A stretch of DNA of 64,000 bases from Platerodrilus igneus (taxonomy: Eukaryota; Arthropoda; Insecta; Coleoptera; Lycidae). Made by a program: the position numbers and the translations under genes. Where the stretch lies: the NCBI GenBank assembly GCA_036346225.1, contig JARFIW010001491.1, forward strand, positions 2,976,001 through 3,040,000, written 5' to 3'. Below are positions 1 to 11,699 of the stretch, piece after piece. Every line of letters starts with the position of its first letter. Position 1 is the first letter of the stretch. Under the pieces are notes generated by a model. It made no database searches. It was not told the origin of the DNA and saw only the letters and a list, made by a program, of their open reading frames with translations.

Positions 1-180
1 TGGGAGCAGTTTTACATACTTCAATTTTCTTCAAGGTAGTGGAAGCCAGTCGCTAGAAAATCTCAAGGCTCCATTTTGGGGCTATTGCTATTTTTGATTT
101 ATGTCAATGATCTCCCAGCAAACATTGAGTCTGGGTGTAGTTATCTATGCAGATGATGCTCTGTGTATTTGTAAATCGAC
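1..180 (+). mobile_element. LINE reverse transcriptase fragment
   Basis: A short piece of a non-LTR reverse transcriptase reads on the plus strand. It holds the QGS-xLGxLLFLIYVNDLP block and, after a frameshift near 137, the catalytic YADD motif followed by ALCICKS. It is cut at the window edge on the left and by another LINE's 3' end near 190. The palm-domain motifs are diagnostic of the enzyme; the frameshift makes it a dead copy. The clade (jockey/CR1-like) is an inference. Confidence 0.7.
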
Positions 181-189
181 GACTCCCTT

Positions 190-1340
190 AGGATTGAATT
201 GAATTGAAACGTCTTTATTATTAAATTAAATATACATTGTAAGATATAAAGTTTTGATACAAACTGCATCAAGCGCGATTAGGGCCATTAGGCCCTGTCT
301 TACACCTAACTTGCATACAGCTGTACTCTTGAATAAGGTAAAAAAAATAAATAAATAATAAAAGAAATCACTACACACACGCACACACCTTCACACAAAC
401 GCACCCTATGCCCCACACATGCACACACAACACACACACACACATGCACACACACCTCTCTCTCACACATACAAACTCACGCACACACTCATCGAGCATC
501 AGTTTAGGAAAATGCACTTGCCTCTACACCTGAAAGTTTAAAAGATGTTCCTGCAAGAGGTTACGAAAACGTTGCACGGTCGGAGCCTGCCTAATATCAA
601 GAGGAATAGTATTCCACAAGAGGGAACCGGAAACAAGAAAAGACAAATGGAATGTATGGGTATGGTGTATGGGGATAGATAGCAAGTCATCTCGCCTAGT
701 GTTGGCTTAGGTAGAACGGGTTGCGGTTAGAAATAAGTTTATAGACAAGCACTGCCAAGTGAAGTTTTCGCCTATTGTTTAGTTTAAGCCACGACATTCT
801 TGTGTAAAATGGGGTGACTCTTTCCCAATATTTTAATTCGAAAATAAACCGTACACAACTATTTTGCGAGCGTTGTAGACGTAAACTTAAATTAGATGAA
901 AGATTGGTATATAATGCATCGCAATAATCGAAATGTGGAAGAATTAATAATTGTACTAACTTTAACTTTAATTTAGCCGGTATAAACCGTTTTAGACGCT
1001 TAAGAGTATGCAGAGTAAATAGAACTTTTCTACACACGCTTGATACCTGATCTTTCCATCTGAGGTTTGGATCCAACAGGATACCTAGATTTTTAATTAT
1101 AGGTGAAAAATGTATGTTTGAATTTCCAAGCATTAACATGGGAAGATCCACGGACTGAACTGATCTAATTAAATTTTGTGTTCCCAGAAGCAAAGCCTGG
1201 CATTTGGCCGTATTTATGGTTAATAAATTATTTTTACACCAATCGTCAACCCTTGATAGATCATCATTAACTGCCTGGAACGCTTCAATTAATTCTGTTG
1301 GAGAAAAATGGAAATAAATACAAGGATTAAGCACTTCAAT
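190..1340 (-). mobile_element. LINE 3' half (RT C-terminus plus 3' UTR)
   Basis: The minus-strand frame at 696-1334 (212 codons) matches the C-terminal part of a jockey/CR1-type ORF2. It has an N-D-L--V--WC--N-L-IN--KC thumb segment, a NLGILLDPNLRW block and a LPHFDYCD block, then a conserved tail rich in R and L. Downstream (lower coordinates) lies a 3' UTR containing a CA/AC-rich stretch at about 373-490. The element ends near 190 in short TTCAA-type repeats, the expected tail of a 5'-truncated LINE insertion. The palm YADD is absent, so the copy is 5' truncated. Confidence 0.75.
373..490. repeat. (CA)n-rich low-complexity tract
   Basis: Imperfect CA/CACG/CATG dinucleotide tract inside the 3' UTR of the minus-strand LINE. 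It is interrupted by CTCTCT and other variants, so it is an old microsatellite. Confidence 0.8.
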
Positions 1341-1688
1341 ACAAGAATTTTATGATCAGAGTAACCATTTCTTGTGCACGCGAATCCAAATATTTAGGCA
1401 TTTTAAATGTCAAATACTCGAAACTTGTAATGTATAAAGTGTTTTAGTACTGAAAAAACTGTTTTATTTAGCAAATATAAAGCACAAACGATTTACTACA
1501 AAACTAAACAATGACAATAAAATGAGAAATGTTAAAGTAATAGAAGGGAAAAATGTTGCAACACCGAACAGAAGTGCAAACTGCTACACACTAAATTCTA
1601 ACATCATTAAACCTACGTTCTTAGTTACGTTCGCATTTTACAATCGCTAGCACTTTGTTATTGTTTATGACGTCATCCCATATTTAAC

Positions 1689-2205
1689 GTGAATAGGGTA
1701 TATCATGCATACTTTTATAGTATAATGCGCTATTGTATTATGTTTTGGGGTATATCATCTCATGCATATAGAATTTTCCTCGAACAAAAAACAGCCGTTC
1801 GCATACTTAGTAAGTCTCCTAAAAAACTATTTGTATCCTTACTGTTGTTAACCTTTCCATGTGTCTATATCTTTAAATGTCTGTGCTTCGTGCATAAATT
1901 TAAAAATATATTTTTTTGTTTCCAAAACACAAAACCAGGCAATCGGGCCAGTTGCTGGTAGTGCCACGACATGATTGCTGCTTCAAAAGGCATATTATTC
2001 AGTGCATAAATACATTGATGACAAAACCATATAAGTCAGAACTGTTGTTGATACTACAGTGATATTTGTGACAATATAACTGTAATTAAGACTAGTGCTG
2101 ATATTAGATTATGACATGTTTTAATAGTCTCTAAGATAATTTTGTAAATTAATATGTGTAGTTTCCTACAACATGAAAATGTTATGTGGAAATAAATCTT
2201 TCTAT
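1689..2205 (+). mobile_element. LINE 3' end, plus strand
   Basis: The frame at 1689-1961 (90 codons) resembles the post-RT C-terminal domain of jockey-type ORF2: a YFYSIMRYCIMFWG block, then QKTAVRIL, then an L-FPCVYIFK block. The coding signal decays after about 1980. The element ends in a polyadenylation-type AATAAA followed by TCTATCTATC repeats near 2195-2213, typical of LINE tails. It is a 5'-truncated, inactive copy, separate from the minus-strand LINE to its left. Confidence 0.65.
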
Positions 2206-2225
2206 CTATCTACAGTATGTCTCCA

Positions 2226-4316
2226 TCAGATGTGTATTTTAGAGCACGAAGATGTCACTTTTGGATCTCCTTTGCCACAACGAGGAGGAATACTTCTAAA
2301 AAACTGAATAGTATCAAAATTGTTAAAGAAGTCACAAAGTAAATAGGTAACATTGTATGGACGTGGTTTCTTTCTGGCGGCTGTACAAATTGCAATATAG
2401 TCTGCAGGAAAGTTAATAGATTTGTTTTTAAAGCACGTTCTACAGTTGAATGCACACAATCGGCTTCCATTTGTGTGTGCCCTGGTTCAAGAAATTTTTG
2501 TTTTATGGTTACTTTGTTTTGGATAGCAACATTGGATAAGGCATTCGACATCAGCAGATTTCTGTTTTGATACGTACAACCGTCACTATAGAGAATAATT
2601 TTAACTTCGGTTGTATCTGATGGTATATTATTTGGTATAATCTGGCTTTTTAGCAAATCCACCCAAATACTTACATAATCTTCAGCATATATTCCTCTGT
2701 CTACCTCGTTCGAGAGATAACAGTTACCATCTTTATTAATGATATCGTAGAAGGTTAGATTATGCACTTGTAACTTTGTTTTATAATATAGACTGCTAAT
2801 ATTTGATTTAGGCGCCATATTGCAGGTCCACTGTAGAAACAATATTTTCTGAAACTTTATCCTATGTCTTTTCAGTCCTCGCCTCTTCTTTTTTCTTCAG
2901 GTGTGTATTGTAGTCCTCTTCACATAATTGACCTGTATTATAGGCTGCACATTTTTCACACTGATCTTTTTTTTGGGTGGGACAGTGCAAGATTTTTAAT
3001 GTCAAATATTTCATGACAAATGGCTATTGAAAGTGAACGTGCGCTACGCCTTTTACACCAATCGTTGATATAAAAATGATACAGACTTTTCTTCGAGGAC
3101 CATTCGGGTAATAAATATTTTTTTGTTGAATTAGCACAACAATAGTGCGATTCCAAAACAGGTTTGACGTCAAAAAAAGCTTCAATTTCTGTATGCTCTT
3201 TTTCGAAAGGCTTTGAAGTAGTATTAAGTTTGATAGTTCTTTGTTTTGTCTCCTCACCAGGCGTAATTGTCTTTTCCAATTCAGAACCGTCCACCTGCCT
3301 ATTCCCATAGTATTTAAAAATGAAGTTCTGCATACTCTAATAACGAGATCGTTAATTTTTAAATGGTAAATTAAGCTTAGTTCCCTTCTAGATACCTAGT
3401 CGTCTTTTCGGCCACGTGGTCATTTTACGGATACGCAGGTTACTAAGTGCGCAATGTAGATTTTCTTCTCTCCCCAGGTCCACTTTTAAAATTGTTGAAA
3501 CATTTTTGCCCTTTCGTTTTCAGTGATAGATACACACTTCGAACTCCAGTTTTATTTTCTTTACATGTATACCTACCCTTCATCGTCCGTGGTTGTTTTG
3601 GTTGTTGATAGTTCCACGTTCCATTAATATTTATTCTACCACAATATGTCCTATCTTGTTCTCTCAACTTCTTGTTTTTTCTACAAACCAGGTACTTTTT
3701 TAACTTGCACTTTTTTTCTACGCTTTTTGATTTTTGTGAATAATCATCTGAAATATCTGAATCGGAATAGAATTCATAAGGAACTAAACCTTCTCGATCA
3801 CTCTCATCTGTTATGGGATTTTCTATGACATCATCACCACGGCAGTAAATATTATTATTGTTAACTTGTTCGGTAACTTCAGGTTGGATAACAAGAGTAT
3901 TATTAATTATTTGCAAATTGTCTGATATCTCGTCATCAGCATGGAATATACGATAATCGTTTTGAGATAATTTTGGTTCGATTATGTCAATATTACTGTT
4001 AACGCAGAAATCACTATCAACGGTATCTATTATAATAATATCATTGTCGGCTTGAAATGCAGGAGTTTTATTGTTAAATTTACATAATCTACAAACTCAA
4101 TTTCAATATTAGTCGTAACTGGAGAAAATTTGTGGAATATATTTTCTGCATCTAAAACGAGCTGTCATCTAACCTATCAACAAGCTCGAAATTAATATCA
4201 GTTACACCACTGTTGTCAGTCCCAGTAAATACATCTTTGTAGAATGTAACAGTATTACTGGGCCTACTAAGTGAATTTATTGCTAATTCCACAAGTTTAT
4301 TGCCACGACACGACAT
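2226..4316 (-). pseudogene. DUF7869-like multi-copy protein, broken copy 1
   Basis: Four minus-strand coding blocks in order look like one decayed protein. 4152-4316 is a 54-codon N-terminus starting MSCRGNKLVELAI. 3443-3916 has an acidic stretch followed by LREQDRTYCGR and a basic, Cys-containing segment. 2956-3333 has a VLESHYCCANSTKKYLLPEW block and a PKK end. 2255-2842 has a YSDGCTYQNRN block and a KFLEPGHTQMEADC block. This order matches a family of uncharacterised arthropod proteins that I associate with DUF7869. Its function is unknown to me; its multi-copy, decaying nature suggests a mobile-element origin. Frame changes and stops between blocks could include introns, but the C-terminal part (2255-2459) is frameshifted. 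A second, plus-strand copy lies at 13100-14140. Confidence 0.55.
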
Positions 4317-4319
4317 CTG

Positions 4320-5125
4320 AAACCAAATAAATAATTACTTAAAAAACGGAAAAACTGCTAAATACAACTGTATATGAATTCAGCATACGAAAGAAAAACT
4401 ACTAACTTCCTAACACTGCACCTCAAGTTTATTTTAACAAGAAATAAATAAATCCGTCAATCTTTTGCAAAACTAAGATTTATAAATTAAGTTCATACAT
4501 ACCTGTAATGGGTTCAAACCAGTGTAAGCTAAATTTCGTTAAATTTATTAAAACTTACATCAACTGTTTACAAACACAGCACAATGCTTACGCTAGGCAT
4601 TAATAATGACACTGATACCAGGAGTTGACAGTTATTCAACTGATTATTTGAAGGTTGTGGATTTAGCAGTTCTATGCATCAACAATAAATGACTTAAGTC
4701 CAGTTAACTAGTCCTTTAGCTGTTTTATATAGCTGATGCAGGTTTTTCTCTTTATAACAGTATAAAAAACTTTTATTGGTATAATAGTGGATTTAGCAGG
4801 TTAACACACTAAGCTAACGATATATGGTAAATAAATGAATTTTAATTCAACCTGTTTCATACATATTTGTCAATTTTCAAAATAAGTTTTTAGATAAATT
4901 TATTGATGAGAGTTATCATGGTATACATCACACAATTCACAAAACTAAGCAAAACAGAAAAAATTAATAATAATGGTTTTAGCAACAGTACAAAATAATG
5001 AATCAATAAATAACCTTAATGTATCATAAATATAATACAGAAGTACTCATATCAAATTTAATTAAATAAATAATTAAACACAAATAATTGCAATGTAAAG
5101 AAGTTCTGTTCACTAATTAATTAAA
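4320..5125. other. AT-rich spacer, nothing recognised
   Basis: No coding block, terminal repeat or RNA signature was recognised. It probably includes the upstream region of the broken DUF7869-like copy. Confidence 0.5.
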
Positions 5126-5129
5126 TTCT

Positions 5130-5375
5130 TCAATTTCGTCGTAGATTGGTGGTCTTTGGCAAGGAGGCAGTACCAGTAGTTTCCATTTCTTTCGCAATAT
5201 TCCACATTGATCGAACACCTAAACCCACTTCTAACACAGTTTGCTTCACAGCTTGAGTTTTGAATGCATTTGTGGAATTTTCCAAATATACTTTATAGGC
5301 AATTAGCTTTTGCCAATTCATCACATGCTTAACTTTTAGATATTTGATGGGTTGGTGATCCATAATTAAATACAT
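5130..5375 (-). pseudogene. Possible transposase N-terminal HTH fragment
   Basis: This 81-codon frame contains a segment like a helix-turn-helix from Tc1/IS630-type transposases: AVKQTVLEVGLGVRSMWNIA followed by a K-rich stretch. No catalytic domain follows. Similarity is weak and rests on pattern only; it may be chance. Confidence 0.25.
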
Positions 5376-5875
5376 AGAGCCTGAGAATAATTCGTTGTAA
5401 GCATTATATGTGTATCTTTAATGAGAAATGCTTGCCTTATTATGAAGACACTATAATTTAAAGCTCCCATAAGAACTGTTTTGATACTAAATATAAAATC
5501 AACACAAATTAAATAATAAAACCGAATAAAATTTCAAACAACCTAATTACAAAATAAAATAAGTAACGAAAACGAAAATACATAAAGCCAATACAAAATG
5601 TCAATTATCAAGATGATATTTAAACAACCATTACAAACAAATAGATATTATTTATTTGCATAAACTTGGCTCTTCCATCCATGAACAGGAATCGCTAAAA
5701 TTCAGTCCTTTCTTTTTATTCGGTACCTTCTTAACTGGAGTGGACTAAAGTTATAATATATTGAAATCGCTTTTGGTGTCACATCCCACCACACAGTTAG
5801 TGTAACAAAAATAGTAAGTTTACAGTACCACCCTTTGTCTTTTAGCTTTTATTTGGTAATTTTGTTGTAGCTGTC

Positions 5876-6040
5876 TTACAAGAAGGAACAGAAGCGTCTT
5901 TTGAGCATTGAAGATGACAATGATTCCTCTGATGGACAGATAGACATTATTCAGCAGGTAGGCGATAGATATATCAATGCAGTTTAGTAGGCAGACAATG
6001 GAGATTGCAATGAAAATGAAGACAACGTCAAAGCCAGTGA
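5876..6040 (+). pseudogene. Possible piggyBac-type N-terminal fragment
   Basis: An open plus-strand stretch reads KRLLSIEDDNDSSDGQIDII, then a stop, then a further acidic stretch. Acidic, Asp/Ser-rich N-termini of this form are common in piggyBac transposases. No DDE domain follows, so the call is tentative. Confidence 0.25.
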
Positions 6041-6429
6041 AAATTAATTAAGAGAAATCTTTGTGATGAAAATGGAAATAAATGATTGAAAGAATGGAAC
6101 ACAAATGAGTATGCACACGAGTAGAAAATATTATTGTTATTTTACTCTGTGTAAACGACATGCTAAATAAGCTAAAACTGCATTTGAATGCTGTCGCGAT
6201 TTTCCGACAATCTAATGATTGCAGATATAGTAGAATATACAAACAAAAATTTCTGAATGAGCACATTTATATAATGCCGATCATCAGTATATGGTCAGAC
6301 AAACTGATGAATTAGAAATAGAAATAGTTTTTGGAGCACAATATTTAGCCGGTTTATACAAATCAAATAAGCAAGATATGGAATTCATACATTCGGTACA
6401 ATTAGATCTCTAAAGAAACCATCATTATT

Positions 6430-6900
6430 AGGTCGTCAGGTTAGACTCGTACCCTCATTGTTTCCTGTTCTGAACTAACCTACACATTTCCCTGAAATTT
6501 TCTACATCTACCTCCTTTTTCCTATCTCTGCTTGTAATATATCCCATACTATTCCCCAAAAAAGAATGTATTCTACCCTTCTATTTCTCCTATTTCTTTT
6601 CCACAGTATCTTTTTTCCCCTACTATTTCTATAACCAATTTGTTATTAACTTTGTCTGTCCATGCTATCATTCTCATACATCTGAAGCACAATGTTCCAA
6701 AAAGCTGATACCGTTTTTCTGTTTGCTTTTCCTACTGCCCGTATTTCATAGGCATACTGTGCTGTGCTCCACACATGTGCTTTCAACAATTTTCTCCTTG
6801 TTTCTATGTTTAATGTTTTTCATCATAGGCGCTATTCTTTCTTGTTAGATGCAGGTCGGTCCCTTTCTATTGTTTTACAATTATATACCCTTTTTCTCCA
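6430..6900 (-). mobile_element. RTE-like LINE 3' fragment (copy 1)
   Basis: The minus strand matches the C-terminal ORF2 and adjoining sequence of the longer LINE at 7515-10850. The TATCTCTGCTT-TAATATAT segment at about 6520 and the TGTGCTCCACACATG segment at about 6765 both recur at 7825 and 8070. The fragment is diverged and full of stops. It lies in the same orientation as the two copies that follow. Confidence 0.65.
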
Positions 6901-7119
6901 ACATTCGGTGGTTGTGAAGAGGGATCCCAACATGATCCGCTTGAAAAATGTTAGGCAATCATTTTTCACAAAAATACACCCTCGTCCAGATGAGAGGTAA
7001 AATGGAGGTCCCCTGTGTGAGTGTTGTCACGCACGTTAAAGATCCCTACCTTGCTTAGAACAGCAAGGATTCGGCAAAATTCCAAATTTTCCAGATAAAA
7101 AAGACTCGCTTCCTGGCCA

Positions 7120-7515
7120 ATATAATACTTTCGGGTGGAGCATTGGAAAATCACATGTAAGTTGTGAAGGGGGGTAAGCAGCCTATGGCTGCCAAGTTCC
7201 ACCAGTACTTGAACATCTACCGATTTAATATTTTTTCCAATATATCTTTTCACACAGTCAACATTAGTAGCAGATGTTTCACAACCAACACCCGTAGTTG
7301 TTTATAATAATCATCAGATTTATCTGCGCTTATTTATTCGTCATTAGGTTTTCTGTCTCAAAACTAGTTGGACACATACTCACACTTATTTATATTCTGA
7401 GCTGCCTACACAGTTTCCTGAAATTCTCACACAGTCTGTATACAGCTCGGCTCCCCTTCTATTATTGTCTAATTATATGCCCTATTTCACCGAGATTCAG
7501 TGGTATGTGAAAGGG
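7120..7515 (-). mobile_element. RTE-like LINE 3' UTR (copy 2)
   Basis: This stretch repeats the start of the next unit with variation. GGGGTAAGCAGCCTATGGCT at about 7170 recurs as TTAAGCAGCCTGTGGCTGCT at about 7517. The segment GTTTATAATAATCATCA at about 7300 recurs near 7640. It is a diverged copy of the same LINE 3' end, placed head-to-tail with its neighbours. Confidence 0.65.
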
Positions 7516-7999
7516 GTTAAGCAGCCTGTGGCTGCTAAGATCCCCCAACACACACATTTGCCGAATTAATTGTTATGCCGTAAATCCTTTCACACAATTA
7601 ACATTATTTGAGAATATTGCCCAACCAATCAATACTTGTAGTTGCTTATAATAATCATCATGTTTAAGTATAGTTACATTTTTCGTCATTAGTTTATCCA
7701 TCTTGGGACTGGTTGGATGCGTACCTACATTTATTTCTATTTTGAGCTACTCTACAGCCTACGTCTTTCACTATCTGTGTGTAGTAGTCTAACCTAGGTC
7801 TGCCTCTTCTTCTCTTTTTCCTATCTCTGCTTCTAATATATTCCGCACTATTCCCTCATGCCGTAGTATGTGACCTATCATCCTATTTCTCCTATTTTTT
7901 ACCGTTTTCTACATATTTCTTTCTTCCCCTACCATTTTTAGCACCACTTTGTGCTTAACTGTCCTTGATATTGTCATAATACGTCTGTAGCACCACATT

Positions 8000-8356
8000 T
8001 CAAAGGCTTCTTTCTACATTTTTCTTGTCCGCTTCTCCTACTGTCCAGGCTTCACAGCTGTATAATGCTGTGCTCCACACATATGTTTTAAGAAAACATT
8101 TCCTCGTTTCTATGTTTGTTGTCTTTGAACACAGTAGTTGCTTTTTCTTGTTAAACGTAGCACGACCTTGTGCTAATCTTTGTTTTATATCTTTTGCGCT
8201 TTTCCTATCTTGCGTTTTTTGGCTTGCTAGGTTCATACTGTATCTCTCTGTTAGAACCGTTTCTATTTCATTAAGAGCAGCTTCTAACTCTACCTTGCTA
8301 GATGCTAATATCGCTATATCATCTGCTAATTTTTTGTCCCTGCATAGTAATTCCAA
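8000..8356 (-). pseudogene. RT C-terminal fragment of RTE-like LINE
   Basis: 118 codons containing the RT catalytic block in eroded form (LADDIAILASS, where FADD is usual), then the KKKQLLCSKTTNIETRKCFL and LYSCEAWTVGEADKK blocks of RTE-like ORF2. The enzyme would copy its own RNA at a nicked target. The F-to-L change and missing upstream palm show that it is dead. Confidence 0.75.
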
Positions 8357-9191
8357 ATGTCTTCCTGTGTTTGACAGTATTCATTGCCTCTTCAATGTAC
8401 AAGTTAAAAATTAATGGGGATAGGGCACATCCCTTTCTCACCCCTCTCCTAATGTTTACTTCTCTACGTTCCTGCTTTAATTCTACTACTGCTGCTTGCT
8501 TTTGTATAAACTATGTACTATTCGTCTATCCCTATAACTCACTCCAATTTTTGTGGGTATTTTGAACATTTTTTTTCCATTTTACATTGTCGAATGCTTT
8601 TTCCAGATCTACAAACCCTATATACACGCTTTCCCCTTTGTCTATTGTTTTCTACGTTATCACTCTCAGAGCTAAAATAGCCTCCCGCGTTCCCCTATTT
8701 CGCCTAAATCCAAATTGTTCTCTTAGTAATTCCTAAGCTCGTTTTTCCATTCATCTTTATACAATTCTAGTTAATAATTTTGACACGTGCTGTCAAACTT
8801 ATTGTTCGAAAATTTTCACATATATCCGTGCCTTTCTTTTTTTGTATAGTTACTATGATGTTACGTTTGAAATATTTGGGTATCTCGCTTGTCTCATACA
8901 TATAGCTTACATGTTGGAAAAGAGGTTTTGTTACTGCTTGTCCAGCAACTTTTAGAGTTTTTGATGCACCTTATCGGTACCCGGCGCCTAACCATTTTTC
9001 AGACCCTTCAATGCTAATTAATACTCATCTCGCATTATAGGATATCCCAAGTCACCATTTTCAAGTCTGATTCCTGTTTTAATGCTGTTAGCTCCTCTCT
9101 TGCATATAAATTCTTTATATATTCTTGCCATCTACCCACTTTCTCTACATTTTCTATAATGATGTTCCCTCCCGCGTCCTTTATATTTTTG

Positions 9192-9485
9192 TTATATGGT
9201 TATATAATCTCTAAAATTGATTCTAATTAGTTTGTATGCTTCATCTGTCTTTCCTACTTCCATCTTAGTTAGTGCCTCTTTGCACTTTTCATCAATCCAT
9301 TGTTTTTTAGCTTTCCTGCATTTGTAAATAATTTCCAATTTTATGACTTTGTATCTCTGTTTTCCTGTTTCGTCTGATCTATTCTTGTATTTTCGTCTTT
9401 CTTCTATTAAATTCAGGATATCCTTTGTTATCCATGGTTTCTTATTTTCTTTTTGTGTATATCCCAGAATATCTCTGGCCGCCAT
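9192..9485 (-). pseudogene. Endonuclease-RT linker of RTE-like LINE
   Basis: 97 codons starting MAARDILGYT, with a KKPWITKDILNLIEERRKYKN block and a WIDEKCKEA block. These are the usual landmarks between the endonuclease and RT of this LINE group. It reads in the same direction as the flanking pieces but is separated from them by frame changes. Confidence 0.7.
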
Positions 9486-9804
9486 GTCTAGGCTGGATTT
9501 AATGTTATTCCATTCTGTTTCTACTTAGTATCAGATATTTTCCCGATATCTTTCAGCAATTCATTTGACATTTTTTCAAATCTTTCTGGAGTATCTTTAT
9601 CTTTTAGTTTCTCAAAGTCAAAGTGCCTTTTTCTATTTTTTTTTTCAAATTTTTAAACTTAATAGTGGCCTACATAATTACGATGTTGTGATCAGTGTCT
9701 ATATCTGCTTCTGGGTAGCTTCGACGACCTTTTACTTGATTCCTAAACCGTTGTCTAACAAGAATGTAATCTATTTGATATCTTCCTATATCTCCTGGCA
9801 TCTT

Positions 9805-10434
9805 TCACGTATATCTGCTTCTAGCATGATTTTGAAATAATGTGTTTATGATGATTAAATTGTTTTTGTAGCAAAATGCTACCAGCCTATTTCCCCTGTC
9901 GTTTCTCGTGCCTAAACCAAATAAACCTAATACCACTCCTTCCCTACCCTCACCTACCACTGCTTTAAAATCCCCCGTAATTATTAAATTTTTATGTCCT
10001 CTTACCTGTCTTAATATGTCTTCGATATCTTTGTAGATTGCTTCTACCTCTTCGTTACTGTAAAAAAAGGTGGGCATGTATACTTGTATTATTACTGTAT
10101 TTACCAGTTTAGATTCTAATTTAACCATGAATACTCTCTCGTTCTTTTGTAAGTAATTTTCTATACAGTATCCTATCTTTTTTCGCATAACTATCCCCAC
10201 ACCTAAATTTCCTTCCTCTGCTCCTGTATGAATTACCCTGAAGTCTCCACTCCAAAAATCCCCTAACTCTGGCCACCGAACTTTACTGATCCCTACTATA
10301 TCTAATACTAACCTATTCATTTCAATTTTCAGGTTCTCTAACTTACCTACTTGCTTCATACTTCTAACATTCCACGCTTCAACTCGCAAAATGTTCCCGA
10401 CTCTTATTTTGAACTTTCCGATCGCATCCTCCAA
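9805..10434 (-). pseudogene. LINE endonuclease domain (EEP fold)
   Basis: 209 codons of an endonuclease/exonuclease/phosphatase domain. It begins with a WNVRSM block, followed by DIVGISKVRWPE (where ETRW is usual), a GVGIVM block, a VYMPT block and an ITGDFKAVVG block (GDFNA is usual). It would nick target DNA for target-primed reverse transcription. The E-to-K change in the metal-binding motif and loss of the Asn in GDFN indicate inactivation. Confidence 0.75.
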
Positions 10435-10850
10435 AGTAGTCCTCTCCCGGAGACCTGAGCGGGGGTCTATTTTAGATCAGGAATCTTTTCCACCAGAGAA
10501 TGCCATCATGTTTATTACAATTTAAATACGCTGTGTACTTGGGAGGTAATGTGGTGGTTTCACGTTGCCTTCCACATCGCGGTAGTGTGTCTTAGACTGC
10601 CATACCGACACCTATGGCCTCTGCCAATCTAAGTACCGAAAGAGCCGCTGCCCTCCTTCGAGGACCTGTCTTAGTCTGGTTCCTCACTAACAACCCTACT
10701 ACTTTGGTTGGACCTGTAGTTTGGTTCTTTAGTTATTTAGAACACGCAAGTTATTTCACCTGTTCTAGTAACCTATAACTTCGGCAAGGTGCAAGTCCAT
10801 TCGAAATGGTCAAAAGAAACCAACTGATAAAATTAAAACTTTATGGCCAT

Positions 10851-11361
10851 ATAGGAGACACTTGTTTTCATATACACAGCAAAAACATTTCAATAATTAA
10901 CGTATAATTACATATCACAGTGCAGTTCATATAACACACACGATATTAATTTTTGATTACATGAAATGTGTATTTCAATAATTACATATTGTATATATTA
11001 TTAAGATAACACAACCACAATACATCAATCAACAAGAGTTTATGATAGTATCCTTACATATAAGCTAACACTAAAAGTCATAATTGTGTTACATCACAAA
11101 AATTGGTGTATAATAGTGATAAGTTTGTTTCAAAGGCACTAAAATAGAACACCAAATATATTATCTACAATTATATCTACATATTCATAAAATTCATTAT
11201 AATAAACAAATATGCAAAGTTGTAATGTGGCTTAAGACACCTAAACATTAAAAAAATAGTTTCAACTTTAAGTACGTTAGAGTAAAAAAATATTGTAATG
11301 AATGCTGTAGATTCCTCTGTCACCCAAATATACAATTAGTTGCTGCCGTTTTATATATGTA
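10851..11361. other. AT-rich spacer, nothing recognised
   Basis: No coding or repeat signature recognised. Confidence 0.4.
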
Positions 11362-11613
11362 AAATAGTATTCTTTTGTAGGTTTCAGGTCTTCTTAAATA
11401 ATCAGTACTCTTTTTTATAAATCTAAGCTTTTGGATATATTCAATCCTTTGTCAAAGATACTAAAATATACAGAAATAGTAATACTGTAAAATTATAAAG
11501 GTATGCTGTTACTTACTAAAGCGAGGCTACAGATAAGCTTAGATTTATAAAGAAAAGTCCTGATTATTTAAGAAGACCTAAAACCTACAAAAAGAATAGC
11601 ATTTTATTTTGAA
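11362..11613. repeat. Inverted repeat (hairpin/MITE-like), about 70-bp arms
   Basis: The arm at 11362-11430 (ends ATAAATCTAAGCTT) is the reverse complement, with a few mismatches, of 11535-11613 (starts AAGCTTAGATTTATAAA). About 104 bp separate them. It could be a decayed miniature inverted-repeat element. A TA microsatellite follows directly. Confidence 0.8.
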
Positions 11614-11638
11614 ATTAAGGTCGTTATCTTTATAAAGA

Positions 11639-11640
<2 letters not shown>

Positions 11641-11692
<52 letters not shown>
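11641..11692. repeat. (TA)n microsatellite
   Basis: A near-pure TA run of about 50 bp immediately after the inverted repeat. Confidence 0.95.
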
Positions 11693-11693
<1 letters not shown>

Positions 11694-11699
11694 GAACTA

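Larger units (their letters stand above)
7515..10850 (-). mobile_element. RTE/CFDP2-like LINE, nearly full, degenerate
   Basis: A minus-strand non-LTR retrotransposon. From its 5' end it has an apurinic-type endonuclease (9805-10434), an endonuclease-RT linker (9192-9485), RT palm remnants and a C-terminal region (8000-8356). The 5' leader at 10440-10850 is GC-richer than its surroundings. Domain order and motifs match the arthropod LINE group often annotated as craniofacial development protein 2-like. Frameshifts and stops between blocks make it inactive. Its 3' UTR lies at 7515-7990. Confidence 0.75.

Noticed and set aside
6048..7510. Several small open frames on both strands
   Set aside because: They lie in LINE 3' UTR copies or antisense to them and show no protein motif.
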